A DNA stretch of 64,000 nt, taken from positions 134,331-198,330 of the forward strand of contig NZ_RAHJ01000019.1 of NCBI RefSeq assembly GCF_003605755.1, in the 5' to 3' direction. This DNA comes from Tsuneonella suprasediminis (GTDB taxonomy: Bacteria; Pseudomonadota; Alphaproteobacteria; Sphingomonadales; Sphingomonadaceae). Below the pieces are notes generated by a model. That model was not told where the DNA came from, searched no databases, and worked only from the letters and a program-made list of their open reading frames with translations. Shown here piece after piece: positions 46,279 to 55,876 of this stretch. How positions within the stretch are numbered: the stretch's first letter is position 1; each line of letters begins with the position of its first letter. The position numbers were made by a program, and so were the translations under genes.

Positions 46279-49200
46279 ATGCCCGATCTTCACCGCTTAC
46301 TCGACGCCCGCACACCGCTAACTCTGGCTTCGCTGCCGCGCGGCAGTCAGCCGCTGGTGCTGGGCGATCTGGCGCGGGTGGCGAAAGGGCGCGCGGTGTT
46401 CATCGCGCCCGACGATGCCGCGATGCACGCTGTGGCCGAAGCGGCGCAGTACTTCGCACCCGAACTGGACGTGATCGAGTTTCCGGCATGGGATTGTCTG
46501 CCGTATGATCGTGCCAGCCCCGCGCTGTCGATCAGTGCCGGGCGGCTGGCGGCGCTGCATCGCCTGCAAGCGGGCAAGGCGGCCAGCCAGTTGCTGGTCA
46601 CGACAGTCAATGCCCTGCTGCAACGGGTGCTGACCCCGTTCCGTATTCGCGAGGCGGTGCAGGAATTTCGCCCCGGTGCGGTGATCCCGCATGATAAGCT
46701 GACCGCGATGCTGATGCGGCAGGGCTATTCGCGCACCGATACCGTGATCGACCACGGCGAGTTCGCGGTGCGCGGTTCGATTTTCGATGTGTTCCCTTCG
46801 GGGCTGGATCAGGGCCTGCGGCTCGATTTCTTCGGAGATGATCTGGAATCGCTGCGAACCTTCGATCCTTCCACGCAGATGAGCACCGGTGTGCTCGACA
46901 GCCACCTGCTGCTCCCGGCGAGCGAGGCGTTGCTGGACGAAAATTCGATCAAGCGCTTCCGCAGCCGCTATCGCGAAATGTTCGGCGCGAACGCTACGCA
47001 GGATCCGCTCTATCAGGCGATCAGCGATGGGCGGCGGCTGGCAGGGATGGAGCACTGGCTGCCGTTGTTCGAAGATCGGATGGCGACGCTGTTCGATCAT
47101 CTGGGGCAGGACGATCTGCTGGTCATCGATGCAGGTGCGTTGCAGGCGGGCGAAGAACGGCTGGCCGATGTGGTCGATTATCACCGTCAGCGTGTCGAAC
47201 ATTCCGAAGGCAGTTATCGTCCGCTGGCGGTCGATTCGCTTTATCTGACGGGCGACGAATTCGGGGATGCGCTGAAAAATCGCCCGATCCACCGCGCATC
47301 GATCTTTGCCGAACCGGAGAGCGATCATGTGATCGATTTCGGGTTCCATTCGGGCCGCGACTTCGCACCGGAACGGGCGCGGGGGGATAACGTCTATGCC
47401 GCCGCCGCCGATCATCTGAAGGCAGTGGGCAAGGCGGGCAAGCGCCCCATGCTGGCCGCTTATTCCAAGGGTAGCCGCGCGCGCCTGTCATCTATCCTGA
47501 CCGAAGCGGGCGCACCGACGCAACTGGCCGATTCTTGGCAGGAAGCGCTGGGGCTGGCGGCCAAGGGGAAGCCGGTCGCGCTTATCCTGCCGCTCGATAC
47601 CGGGTTCACCAACGATCAGATCGACCTGATTACCGAGCAGGATATGCTGGGCGATCGGATGGTGCGGCGTAAGAAGCGGCGCAAGGATGCCGACGCCTTC
47701 CTGGCCGAACTCGCCGCGCTCAACGCTGGCGATCTGGTGGTCCATGTCGAACACGGTATCGGCCGCTATCGCGGGCTGGAAGCGATCCCGGTAGGGAAGA
47801 GCCACCACGATTGCGCGATGCTGGAATATGCCGGGGGCGACAAGCTTTATGTCCCGGTCGAAAACCTCGAAGTGCTCAGCCGGTATGGCGCGGCGGAACA
47901 GACGGTTCCGCTCGACCGGCTGGGCGGCGAAGCATGGCAGAAACGCCGCGCCCGCCTGAAAGAGCGCATTCGCGAGATCGCTGGCGAGCTGATGATTACC
48001 GCCGCCGAACGCGCGCTCCGCACGGCACCGGCGCTGGAGGCGGATGGCGACAGCTTCAACCAGTTTGTCGAACGGTTCCCGTGGGAAGAAACCGACGATC
48101 AGGATCGCGCCATTAGCGATGTGCTGGGCGATCTGGCGTCGGGCAAGCCGATGGACCGGCTGGTGTGCGGCGATGTCGGTTTCGGCAAGACCGAAGTCGC
48201 GCTGCGCGCCGCCTTCGTCGCGGCGATGGCGGGCAAGCAAGTCGCGGTCGTCGCCCCGACCACGCTGCTCGCACGCCAGCATTACGAGAACTTTTCCGCG
48301 CGCTTTTCCGGATTCCCGCTGAAAGTCGGACGGCTCAGTCGACTGGTCGGGGCGAAGGAGATGGGCGATACCCGTGAAGGTTTGCGGAAAGGGGATGTCG
48401 ATGTCGTGGTCGGCACGCACGCAATCCTTTCCAAATCGACCGAATTTCGCGATCTCGGTCTGGTAATCGTCGACGAGGAACAGCGGTTCGGGGTTACGCA
48501 TAAGGAAAAGCTGAAGCAGTTACGTGCCGATGTGCACGTGCTGACGCTCACCGCCACGCCGATCCCGCGCACCTTGCAGATGGCGATGAGCGGTCTGCGC
48601 GAACTCTCCACCATTCAGACCCCGCCGGTCGACCGCCTCGCCGTGCGGACCTATGTGATGGAGTGGGACGATATGGTGATGCGCGAGGCTCTGCTGCGCG
48701 AACACCATCGCGGAGGACAGAGCTTCATCGTCGTTCCGCGGATTTCCGACATGGCCGAAGTGGAAGACTGGCTGCGCGAACACGTGCCCGAAGTGAAGCC
48801 GATCGCCGCGCACGGTCAGATGTCCCCCACCGAAGTCGAAGAACGGATGAGCGCGTTCTACGAAGGGAAATACGAAGTTCTGCTGTCGACCACTATCGTC
48901 GAAAGCGGGCTGGATATTCCCAGCGCCAATACCATCGTGATCCACCGCGCAGACCGTTTCGGGCTGGCGCAGCTATACCAGCTGCGCGGGCGTGTGGGGC
49001 GCAGCAAGCTGCGTGCCTATGCTTACCTGACCACGCCCGCCGACACAGCGCTGAGCGAAGTGGCGGAGAAGCGCCTGAAAGTGCTTGGCGATCTCGACAG
49101 TCTGGGCGCGGGATTCCAGCTCGCCAGCCACGATCTCGATATTCGCGGCGCGGGCAACCTGCTGGGCGACGAACAATCGGGCCATATCCGCGAAGTCGGG

Positions 49201-49752
49201 TTCGAACTGTATCAGTCGATGCTGGAAGACGCGATTGTCGCGGCAAAGGCCGGTGCGATGGGGCTGGAACCGGCGAAGGATGCGTTCTCCCCGCAGATCA
49301 CCGTCGATGCGCCGATTATGATCCCCGACGATTATGTGCCCGACCTCGCTGTGCGGATGGCGCTCTATCGCCGCCTCAACGATGCCAAGGGTAAGGCCGA
49401 GATCGAGGCGCTGGCGGCCGAAATGATCGACCGCTTCGGCCCGCTGCCGCAGCCGACCGCCAACCTCGTGCGGCTGATAGAAATCAAGCAACAGGCGATC
49501 GACGCCCATATCGCCAAGATCGATGTCGGCGCGCGCGGCACGCTGGTGACGTTCCACAACGACGACTTCCCCGATCCGGCGGGCCTGATCGGCTGGGTCG
49601 AACGGGTGGGCGAAACCGCCAAGCTACGCCCTGATATGAAGCTGGTGCTCAGTCGCGCATGGGGCGACCCGCAGAGCCGCCTGAACGGCCTGTTCCAACT
49701 GACTAAAGGCCTCAGCGCCGTCGCGCGAAAGGGGAAGAAGAAGGCGGCCTGA
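46279..49752 (+). CDS. mfd: Transcription-repair coupling factor Mfd
   Basis: Removes RNA polymerase stalled at lesions and recruits UvrA. 1157 residues: UvrB-like N-terminal domains (about 1-480), RNA-polymerase-interaction domain (around 490-560, HVEHGIGRYRGLEA, LYVPVENLEVLSRYG), and RecG-like translocase with motif I GDVGFGKTEVALRA near 631, DEEQRFGVTHKEKLK, TATPIPRTLQMAMSG and LYQLRGRVGRS; C-terminal TRCF domain after about 990. ATG 46279. Very high GC. Confidence 0.97.
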   Translation: MPDLHRLLDARTPLTLASLPRGSQPLVLGDLARVAKGRAVFIAPDDAAMHAVAEAAQYFAPELDVIEFPAWDCLPYDRASPALSISAGRLAALHRLQAGKAASQLLVTTVNALLQRVLTPFRIREAVQEFRPGAVIPHDKLTAMLMRQGYSRTDTVIDHGEFAVRGSIFDVFPSGLDQGLRLDFFGDDLESLRTFDPSTQMSTGVLDSHLLLPASEALLDENSIKRFRSRYREMFGANATQDPLYQAISDGRRLAGMEHWLPLFEDRMATLFDHLGQDDLLVIDAGALQAGEERLADVVDYHRQRVEHSEGSYRPLAVDSLYLTGDEFGDALKNRPIHRASIFAEPESDHVIDFGFHSGRDFAPERARGDNVYAAAADHLKAVGKAGKRPMLAAYSKGSRARLSSILTEAGAPTQLADSWQEALGLAAKGKPVALILPLDTGFTNDQIDLITEQDMLGDRMVRRKKRRKDADAFLAELAALNAGDLVVHVEHGIGRYRGLEAIPVGKSHHDCAMLEYAGGDKLYVPVENLEVLSRYGAAEQTVPLDRLGGEAWQKRRARLKERIREIAGELMITAAERALRTAPALEADGDSFNQFVERFPWEETDDQDRAISDVLGDLASGKPMDRLVCGDVGFGKTEVALRAAFVAAMAGKQVAVVAPTTLLARQHYENFSARFSGFPLKVGRLSRLVGAKEMGDTREGLRKGDVDVVVGTHAILSKSTEFRDLGLVIVDEEQRFGVTHKEKLKQLRADVHVLTLTATPIPRTLQMAMSGLRELSTIQTPPVDRLAVRTYVMEWDDMVMREALLREHHRGGQSFIVVPRISDMAEVEDWLREHVPEVKPIAAHGQMSPTEVEERMSAFYEGKYEVLLSTTIVESGLDIPSANTIVIHRADRFGLAQLYQLRGRVGRSKLRAYAYLTTPADTALSEVAEKRLKVLGDLDSLGAGFQLASHDLDIRGAGNLLGDEQSGHIREVGFELYQSMLEDAIVAAKAGAMGLEPAKDAFSPQITVDAPIMIPDDYVPDLAVRMALYRRLNDAKGKAEIEALAAEMIDRFGPLPQPTANLVRLIEIKQQAIDAHIAKIDVGARGTLVTFHNDDFPDPAGLIGWVERVGETAKLRPDMKLVLSRAWGDPQSRLNGLFQLTKGLSAVARKGKKKAA

Positions 49753-50586
49753 CGGGGTTACGGGCTTCGGCGGCGAGTGGCGCGGAACTGCGGTGCGGTG
49801 ATATACGGCATGTCGCTCGTCCTTCGGAACCTTCGGCATCGCCCGGAAAGCTGGGCCCCGGATCAGGTTCGGGGCGACGTGGGTTTCGGGGCAGGTTTGT
49901 TAAGCCGCCAGAGCAGGTTGTAGGCATGGCTGGAGTGGCGGGCCAGACGAAGACGCGAGTGGGCGCGCATCCCTCAACGCAGGAGGGGCCGGAGCTGCCT
50001 TAGCAAATCCGTCACGCCGGACTTGATCCGGCGTCCCGCTTATCCTTCAGCACCGCGCCAGAAAGAAAGCTGGACCCCGGATCAGGCCCGGGGCGACGTG
50101 GGTTTCGGGGCAGGTTTGTTAAGCCGCCAGAGCAGGTTGTGGGCATGGCTGGAGTGGCGGGCCAGGCGAAGGCGTGAGTTGGGGCGCATCCCTCAACGCA
50201 GGTGGGGCCGGAGCTGCCTTAGCAAATCCGTCACGCCGGACTCGATCCGGCGTCCCGTTTATCCTTCAGCACCGCGCCAGAAGGAAGCTGGGCCCCGGAT
50301 CAAGTCCGGGGCGACGGGGAGGGGGAGGTCTGACGCTGACGAAAGCACTCACCGTTTCTTCGCCTCTTCACAGGTCCGACATATTACTCTGCCTGCGAAC
50401 CGCGAACATTTCCCGCTGTCCTACACACAGCACGGGCGCCATTATGCGGCGATGAGCAACATACTCAGCCTGAACGAAAATCGCTCTGATTACATTTTTC
50501 GGGCGAGGGCCGTTTTTCCTGTTCTGGACAGTGTAACATGCGGTCCATGTCTCGCCGCGAGAAAGCGGGAGAATGCCGCCGGTGCG
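49753..50586. other. Non-coding 0.83 kb stretch with REP-type palindromes
   Basis: Between mfd and the phosphatase gene. Positions 49850-50320 hold a tandem repeat with REP-like inverted repeats (separate entry). The remainder (49753-49849 and 50321-50586) has no convincing gene; a 386-codon plus-strand frame starting at 50023 runs antisense through the phosphatase gene and looks like a by-product of high GC. Confidence 0.65.
49850..50320. repeat. Tandem 219/218-bp repeat of paired REP elements (REPIN-like)
   Basis: Two full copies (49850-50068, 50069-50286) and a truncated third (50287-50320). Each copy begins with a palindromic element of type GCTGGGCCCCGGATCA..., and carries an inverted version CGTCACGCCGGACTTGATCC... 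about 160 bases on. The inverted form is the reverse complement of the same element with changes. Five REP copies in all: plus at 49850, 50069, 50287; minus at 50010, 50229. Such REPs are scattered in sphingomonad genomes and are thought to be moved by RAYT transposases. Confidence 0.85.
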
Positions 50587-51057
50587 CTACCCGCCGAACT
50601 GTTTCACCAATGCCTGCGCGGCGGCGGCGACATCGGTCCATGTCTCTGCGAACCCTTCCTCACCGCCGTAATACGGATCTGCGACCGCTTCACCCGCGCG
50701 GCCCGGCACGCAGTCCATCAGCAGCGCTATCTCTGCATGACAATCGGCTGGTGCGCGTTCTCTCAGGTCGGCAAGGTTGGCTTCGTCGAGCGCGAAGATC
50801 AGGTCGAACCGCTCGAAATCCTCATCCGCAACCTGCCCCCCGCGCAGGCCCGCGATGTTCGCATCGTGCAATGCGGCAGTGCGAATGGCGCGGCCATCGG
50901 GCGGGGAACCGATGTGATATGCCGATGTGCCTGCGCTATCGATAGTCAGCGCCAGCCCGGCGGCATCGGCAGCCTGCCGCAAGGCTCCCTCCGCCATTGG
51001 AGAGCGGCAGATATTGCCGAGACAGACGAACAGTATCGATGGGCTGGCACGTGTCAT
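50587..51057 (-). CDS. Low-molecular-weight protein-tyrosine phosphatase
   Basis: 156-residue phosphatase from ATG 51057, with AAGGGAAG upstream. P-loop C12-x5-R18 in FVCLGNICRS and the general acid in DPYYGG. It probably dephosphorylates tyrosine proteins, for example exopolysaccharide kinases. Divergent from fumC with 118 bases between starts. Confidence 0.93.
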   Translation of the reverse strand: MTRASPSILFVCLGNICRSPMAEGALRQAADAAGLALTIDSAGTSAYHIGSPPDGRAIRTAALHDANIAGLRGGQVADEDFERFDLIFALDEANLADLRERAPADCHAEIALLMDCVPGRAGEAVADPYYGGEEGFAETWTDVAAAAQALVKQFGG

Positions 51058-51175
51058 GATCTTCCCTTGCCGCGCAGGGGCGCAAATGGAAAGGGCACCT
51101 TTGTGGCTGCGGTCTGTTGCAAGAACGAAGGGGCAGAGCCTACCTCTCTGTTCCGATACCACCGCGAGGCAAATC

Positions 51176-52636
51176 ATGACTGAGTCCAATCCCGATCACC
51201 CGACGATGCGCGATATCCCCATCGGGATCGATGCGACCGGCACACGGACCGAGTTCGATTCGATGGGGCAGGTGGAGGTGCCCGCAGACAAGTACTGGGG
51301 TGCACAGACACAGCGTTCGCTGGCGCACTTCTCAATCGGCGGGGACCGCATGCCGATTGCTGTCTATCGCGCCTATGGCGTGGTCAAGAAGGCCTGCGCG
51401 CTGGTCAACGCGGAAATGGGGCGACTGCCGCAATGGAAAGCCGACGCCATCGTTCGCGCCTGCGACGAAGTGATTGCGGGCGATCTGGACTCGCAATTCC
51501 CGCTGTTCGTGTGGCAAACCGGCTCTGGCACCCAGTCCAACATGAACGTCAACGAAGTCGTCTCCAATCGCGCGATCCAGTTGCTTGGAGGAGAGCTGGG
51601 CAGTCAGCAGCCAGTGGGGCCGAACGATGATGTGAATATGAGCCAGTCGTCGAACGACACGTTCCCCACCGCCATGCATATCGCAGTCGAACATGACCTG
51701 ACCGCAAGGTTGATCCCGGAACTCACCGCGCTGGCCGATGTCATGGCGGTGAAGGCCAGCGGGTGGATGGATGTGGTCAAGATCGGCCGCACCCATTTGC
51801 AGGATGCCGTTCCCGTCACCGTGGGTCAGGAATGGATGGGTTGGGTCGGCCAGATGCGCGATGCCATTGCCGCCGTCGAACGCGAGCGGGAGGGGCTCTA
51901 TGACCTCGCCTTGGGGGGAACCGCCACGGGCACAGGGATCAACGCTCCGAAGGGGTTCTCAACGCGATCCGCCGAAGTGATCGCGCAACTGACCGGGCGC
52001 CCCTTCGTCACCGCGCCCAACAAGTTCGCGGCGCAGGGTTCGCTCGATCCGCTGGTGCGCGTATCGGCCGCTTTGCGCGGTGTGGCGGTGGCGGTGATGA
52101 AGATCGCCAACGATATGCGTTGGCTCGCCAGCGGGCCGCGCTGCGGGATCGGGGAACTGAAGTTGCCGGATAACGAGCCGGGCTCCTCGATCATGCCGGG
52201 GAAAGTCAATCCGACGCAGTGCGAAGCGATGGTGATGATCGCGATTCAGGTGATCGGGGAAGATACTGCCACGGCCTTTGCCGGCAGTCAGGGCAATTTT
52301 GAGCTTAATGCGATGCGGCCGATCGTGGTGAATAACCTGCTGCATTCCATCGCCATTCTGAGCGATGGCTGCGAAATGTTCCGATTGCATTCGGTGGAAG
52401 GCACTGAACTGGATCGCGAAGCAATCGCCGGGTACGTCGAAAATTCGCTCATGCTGGTGACCGCGCTGGCACCGCATATCGGCTATCAGGCGGCGGCGCA
52501 TATCGCGGAGGCCGCCGCCGCTAACGGAACCAGCTTGCGCGCCGAAGCAATTCGATCCGGTAAGGTGAGCGAAAATGAATATGACCGGCTGATACGTCCG
52601 GGCGACATGGTCGGCCAGGGGCTGGGTGGGGCGTGA
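51176..52636 (+). CDS. fumC: Class II fumarate hydratase
   Basis: Converts fumarate to malate in the TCA cycle. 486 residues from ATG 51176; the longer frame upstream runs antisense to the phosphatase and is not used. Signatures: MGQVEVPADKYWGAQTQRSL, NMNVNEV, SQSSNDTFPTAMH, the catalytic GSSIMPGKVNPTQCEA loop, and IGYQAAAHIAEAA. Standard family length is about 460-470, with 15-20 extra residues at the N-terminus. Confidence 0.95.
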   Translation: MTESNPDHPTMRDIPIGIDATGTRTEFDSMGQVEVPADKYWGAQTQRSLAHFSIGGDRMPIAVYRAYGVVKKACALVNAEMGRLPQWKADAIVRACDEVIAGDLDSQFPLFVWQTGSGTQSNMNVNEVVSNRAIQLLGGELGSQQPVGPNDDVNMSQSSNDTFPTAMHIAVEHDLTARLIPELTALADVMAVKASGWMDVVKIGRTHLQDAVPVTVGQEWMGWVGQMRDAIAAVEREREGLYDLALGGTATGTGINAPKGFSTRSAEVIAQLTGRPFVTAPNKFAAQGSLDPLVRVSAALRGVAVAVMKIANDMRWLASGPRCGIGELKLPDNEPGSSIMPGKVNPTQCEAMVMIAIQVIGEDTATAFAGSQGNFELNAMRPIVVNNLLHSIAILSDGCEMFRLHSVEGTELDREAIAGYVENSLMLVTALAPHIGYQAAAHIAEAAAANGTSLRAEAIRSGKVSENEYDRLIRPGDMVGQGLGGA

Positions 52637-52875
52637 TGTTCGTGGCGATTTCGACAGACTGCCGACATTTCAGCGTTAGGCTAGGCAGGATAGGGTCGGG
52701 CTAATCAATTACATAAGAGCTTTAATCAAGTTAAAGGCGCTTATTGCAACAACAGATAAATATGTATATAAAATATTGATTTGATTGTAATATTTCTGGA
52801 AATTAAATACCCCTTTCGTCTATTTTAAACTGCAAGACATTTCATTGAATTGCGGATTGTTGTGAAGGGTGAATT

Positions 52876-53091
52876 ATGAAGTTGTTTCGCAATGTGATGC
52901 TAAGTCTTGCATTGTCGTCTCTCGTTGCTGCACCGGTGGCGGCGCAGGCCCGGGCGAAGCAAGATACCGCTGTTCAGGAAAAGGGTGTGAACAAACGGGA
53001 TCGCTTGCTGATCCTTGTGGGCTTTATCGCAGCAGCGGTTGGGATCGTTCTTCTCGCAGATAAATCTGACGATACTCCGGTTAGTCCGTAG
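52876..53091 (+). CDS. Small secreted/membrane protein of unknown function
   Basis: 71 residues: signal peptide with an AQA cleavage site near residue 25, a charged linker and one transmembrane helix (about 45-61), ending in KSDDTPVSP. Upstream, 52680-52870 is very AT-rich and probably holds its promoter; GTGAAGGGTGAATTATGAAG gives a ribosome-binding site with an ATG. I do not recognise a family, although small proteins of this design are common in Sphingomonadales. A hairpin follows it. Confidence 0.7.
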   Translation: MKLFRNVMLSLALSSLVAAPVAAQARAKQDTAVQEKGVNKRDRLLILVGFIAAAVGIVLLADKSDDTPVSP

Positions 53092-53109
53092 CTGTGGTTG
53101 ACCGATGAC

Positions 53110-53149
53110 CCGGCAGTTTGCGTGACGCAAATGGCCGGATTCGTCTTCT
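53110..53149 (+). terminator. Terminator-like hairpin after the small secreted protein gene
   Basis: CCGGC-A-GTTTGCGT-G-ACGCAAATG-GCCGG: nested GC and mixed stems over about 29 bases, followed by ATTCGTCTTCTG, a weak T-rich tract. It begins 19 bases after the stop codon. Confidence 0.55.
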
Positions 53150-53395
53150 GCAACCGGATCTCAGGTGCTTGCTAAACGCGCCACCTATCTTTGCGGCGTA
53201 AATACCCACAGAGTTGCATATTCTGAGATATAACATATCACTGCCCTGTCGCTGACGGGTGGTGTGTGCTTGCGTTCTTCCTCCGTCGGTTCAAGAATGT
53301 GGTCTGGCGTGTTGCCGCAATTAAGCGACGACATATTCCGATCGCGCAATTCGGGGGCCATTGCGGTCTCAACCACTTATGAGAGACAAGTACGT
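53150..53395. other. Non-coding leader before the S46 peptidase
   Basis: About 246 bases (304 with the preceding hairpin region) with no convincing gene. The sequence around 53200-53240 is AT-rich and may contain the S46 promoter; I cannot assign -35 and -10 boxes with proper spacing. The upstream part of the S46 frame (from 53264) encodes nothing like a signal peptide. Confidence 0.5.
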
Positions 53396-55444
53396 ATGCA
53401 AATCAATCGCGCCAGCCTTTTTGCGGCAGTCGCTATCTGCGCTCTGGCATCGCGGCCCGCCGCCGCTGATGAGGGAATGTGGACCTTCGATAATTTCCCG
53501 ACCGCGCAAGTAAAGGAGGCGTATGGCTGGTCGCCGGATCAGGCGTGGTTAGGGAAAGTGCAGGCTGCCGCGGTTCGTTTGACCGGCGGCTGTTCTGCCA
53601 GTTTCGTATCGGGATCGGGCCTGATCCTGACAAACCATCACTGCGTCGCCTCGTGCCTGTTCGATAACTCGAAGCAGGGCAGCGACTATCTCAACGATGG
53701 ATATGTGGCCGATCGTCGCGATGCCGAACTCAAATGCCCTGGCCAGCAAGCTGAAGTTGTTACCAAGATCACCGATGTCACCGGTGCTGTGAAGGCCGCA
53801 ATGGGCTCGCTCTCGGGTGAGGCGCTGACCAAGGCGCGCGATGCGAAAATCGCGCAGATCGAAAAGGATAGCTGCCCCGATACGGATACCAACCGTTGCC
53901 AGGTCGTGACCCTTTTCGGGGGCGGGCAGTATAAGCTGTATACCTACCGCAAGTATTCCGATGTCCGGCTTGTCTGGGCCCCGGAAGATCGCGCCGCGAC
54001 CTTTGGCGGCGATCCGGATAACTTCAATTTCCCGCGCTATTCGCTCGATGCCAGCTTCTTGCGCGCATACGAAAACGGCAAGCCGGTGACGACGCCCAAT
54101 CACCTGGACTGGAGCCCTCGTGCGCCGAAGGAAGGGGAAATCACTTTCGTCGTCGGCAATCCCGGTTCGACCAGCCGCCTTTACACCTCCAGCCAGCTCG
54201 CCTTTGAGCGTGAGGTGCGACTGCCGATCACGGTCACGACAATGTCTGAACTGCGCGGTCGCCTGATTCGGGGAATGGAGGAAAACCCCGACCATGCGCG
54301 GGAAGGGCTGGATATGCTCAATGGAGTGGAAAACAGCCTCAAGGTCTATATCGGCCGTCAGAAAGCACTGAACGATCCAGCCTTCACCGCAACGCTGGCC
54401 GCTAAAGAGGCCGACCTGAAGGAAAAGAGCGCAGGCAATGCCGCCATCGGTGACCCGTGGTCGGCGGTTGACAGCGCAGTGACGGCTTATCGTTCGCTCT
54501 ATCTCCCGTACCGCTTCGTGTCGCCGTCGAGCGATCTCTATGGTTATGCCGAAGCGCTGGTGTTCGCCGCACAGGAACGCGCCAAGCCCAACGCCGAACG
54601 CCTGCCGGGCTATACCGACAGCGCTCTGCCGCTGACCAAGAAGCGCATCCTCGATGAAAAGCCGGTGTATAACTGGCTGGACGAACTGACGCTGGAATGG
54701 AGCCTGTCGAAAGCGCGCGAATATCTTGGCGTCGACGATCAGGATTCGAAGCTTCTGCTGGGCAAGGAAAGCCCGGAAGAACTGGCTAAGCGTCTGGTCG
54801 AAGGCAGCAAGCTTGCCGATCCCGCCTATCGCCAGAAGCTGTGGGATGGTGGTTTGGACGCGGTGAAGGCATCGGACGATCCGATGATCCAGTACGCGCT
54901 CAAGCTGAACCCGCGCCAACGCGAACTGAAGAAGCAGGTGGACGAGGCCTATGTCGGTCCGCTGGCTGTCGCGGGTGGCAAACTGGCCGACGCCCGGTTC
55001 GCCGCTTATGGTGACTCGCTCTATCCCGACGCGACGTTCACGCTCCGCATCAGTTATGGTCAGGTGAAGGGCTGGGTCGAGCGTGGCAATCAGGTGCCGA
55101 TTGCCACCACGCTGGGCGGCACTTTCGATCGGGCGACTGGTAGCCCGCCGTTCGATGTGGCTCCTGCGTTCGCCGCCAACAAAGCCAAAATCGATATGAG
55201 TGCGGCTTATGATTTTGTAACCACGAACGACATTATCGGCGGCAACTCCGGCTCGCCGGTAATCGACCGGAATGGCACGGTGATCGGCGCCGCCTTCGAC
55301 GGCAATATCCATTCGTTGGGCGGCAATTACGGTTACGATCCGACACTTAATCGGACGGTGGTGGTCTCGACCGCTTCCGTGCAGGAAGCGTTGGAAAATA
55401 TCTATCCGGCACCCGCACTGGTGAAGGAACTGGCCGCGCGCTGA
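53396..55444 (+). CDS. S46 dipeptidyl peptidase (DPP7/DPP11 family)
   Basis: Periplasmic exopeptidase releasing dipeptides from N-termini. 682 residues from ATG 53396 with a signal peptide ending at AAA-D. Catalytic His in LILTNHHCV, Asp in the GGDPDNFNFPRY region and Ser in GGNSGSP. The residue 18 after the Ser is Gly (AAFDGN); this position is Arg in the acidic-specific DPP11 and Gly in the DPP7 type, so a preference for hydrophobic P1 residues is predicted. It joins the S9 and M2 enzymes as the third secreted dipeptide-releasing peptidase of the window. Confidence 0.92.
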   Translation: MQINRASLFAAVAICALASRPAAADEGMWTFDNFPTAQVKEAYGWSPDQAWLGKVQAAAVRLTGGCSASFVSGSGLILTNHHCVASCLFDNSKQGSDYLNDGYVADRRDAELKCPGQQAEVVTKITDVTGAVKAAMGSLSGEALTKARDAKIAQIEKDSCPDTDTNRCQVVTLFGGGQYKLYTYRKYSDVRLVWAPEDRAATFGGDPDNFNFPRYSLDASFLRAYENGKPVTTPNHLDWSPRAPKEGEITFVVGNPGSTSRLYTSSQLAFEREVRLPITVTTMSELRGRLIRGMEENPDHAREGLDMLNGVENSLKVYIGRQKALNDPAFTATLAAKEADLKEKSAGNAAIGDPWSAVDSAVTAYRSLYLPYRFVSPSSDLYGYAEALVFAAQERAKPNAERLPGYTDSALPLTKKRILDEKPVYNWLDELTLEWSLSKAREYLGVDDQDSKLLLGKESPEELAKRLVEGSKLADPAYRQKLWDGGLDAVKASDDPMIQYALKLNPRQRELKKQVDEAYVGPLAVAGGKLADARFAAYGDSLYPDATFTLRISYGQVKGWVERGNQVPIATTLGGTFDRATGSPPFDVAPAFAANKAKIDMSAAYDFVTTNDIIGGNSGSPVIDRNGTVIGAAFDGNIHSLGGNYGYDPTLNRTVVVSTASVQEALENIYPAPALVKELAAR

Positions 55445-55688
55445 TATCTGGCGCGTGGCACGGCCCGGCCACACTGTCGGGCCGACGATATTGGCGGCGC
55501 GGGACTGTTCTCAGTTTCGCGCCGCAATTTTGCGGAGGAACCTGAACCGGGGCAGCATCCGACTCGGTGTGGTAACAATCGCGGGCTTGCGTACAATAAG
55601 AGCCAGCGCCCCGAGATTTGCGGGCGCGATCGAGCGCCATCCGCTCAGACAGTCGCTGTTTGGCTATCGTCTAGATGCTTGAAAATTC

Positions 55689-55765
55689 TGGTCGGGGAGA
55701 GAGGATTCGAACCTCCGGCCCCTGCCTCCCGAAGACAGTGCTCTACCAGGCTGAGCTACTCCCCG
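55689..55765 (-). tRNA. tRNA-Pro (anticodon CGG)
   Basis: 77 bases with encoded CCA. Reading the minus strand: acceptor CGGGGAG pairs with CTCCCCG, D-arm TAGCTCAGCCTGGTAGAGC, anticodon stem CTGTC/GGCAG with loop TTCGGGA giving CGG, T-arm GGTTCGAATCC. Reads CCG proline codons. Confidence 0.96.
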
Positions 55766-55876
55766 ACCGTGTCGTTCCCGTGTGGACGAATGCCCATACG
55801 GGCCGAGGCAAGGCGCGCCCTATAGGCAGCATGGGCCGGGGTGGCAAGCGGGCATTTGCACCGCTAGGTATTTCGT

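Noticed and set aside
46318-48501. Long minus-strand frames opposite mfd
   Set aside because: Antisense to mfd; composition shows reverse-complement artefacts of high-GC codons.
49850-50320. CRISPR array
   Set aside because: The repeats are 219 bases apart, palindromic and present in both orientations, with no short unique spacers of uniform size and no cas genes.
50023-51183. 386-codon plus-strand frame over the REP array and phosphatase
   Set aside because: It runs through non-coding repeats and then antisense to a phosphatase with a proper C-x5-R site.
53549-55474. 641-codon minus-strand open frame antisense to the S46 peptidase
   Set aside because: It mirrors the S46 gene, which has a full catalytic triad, and shows no domain pattern of its own.
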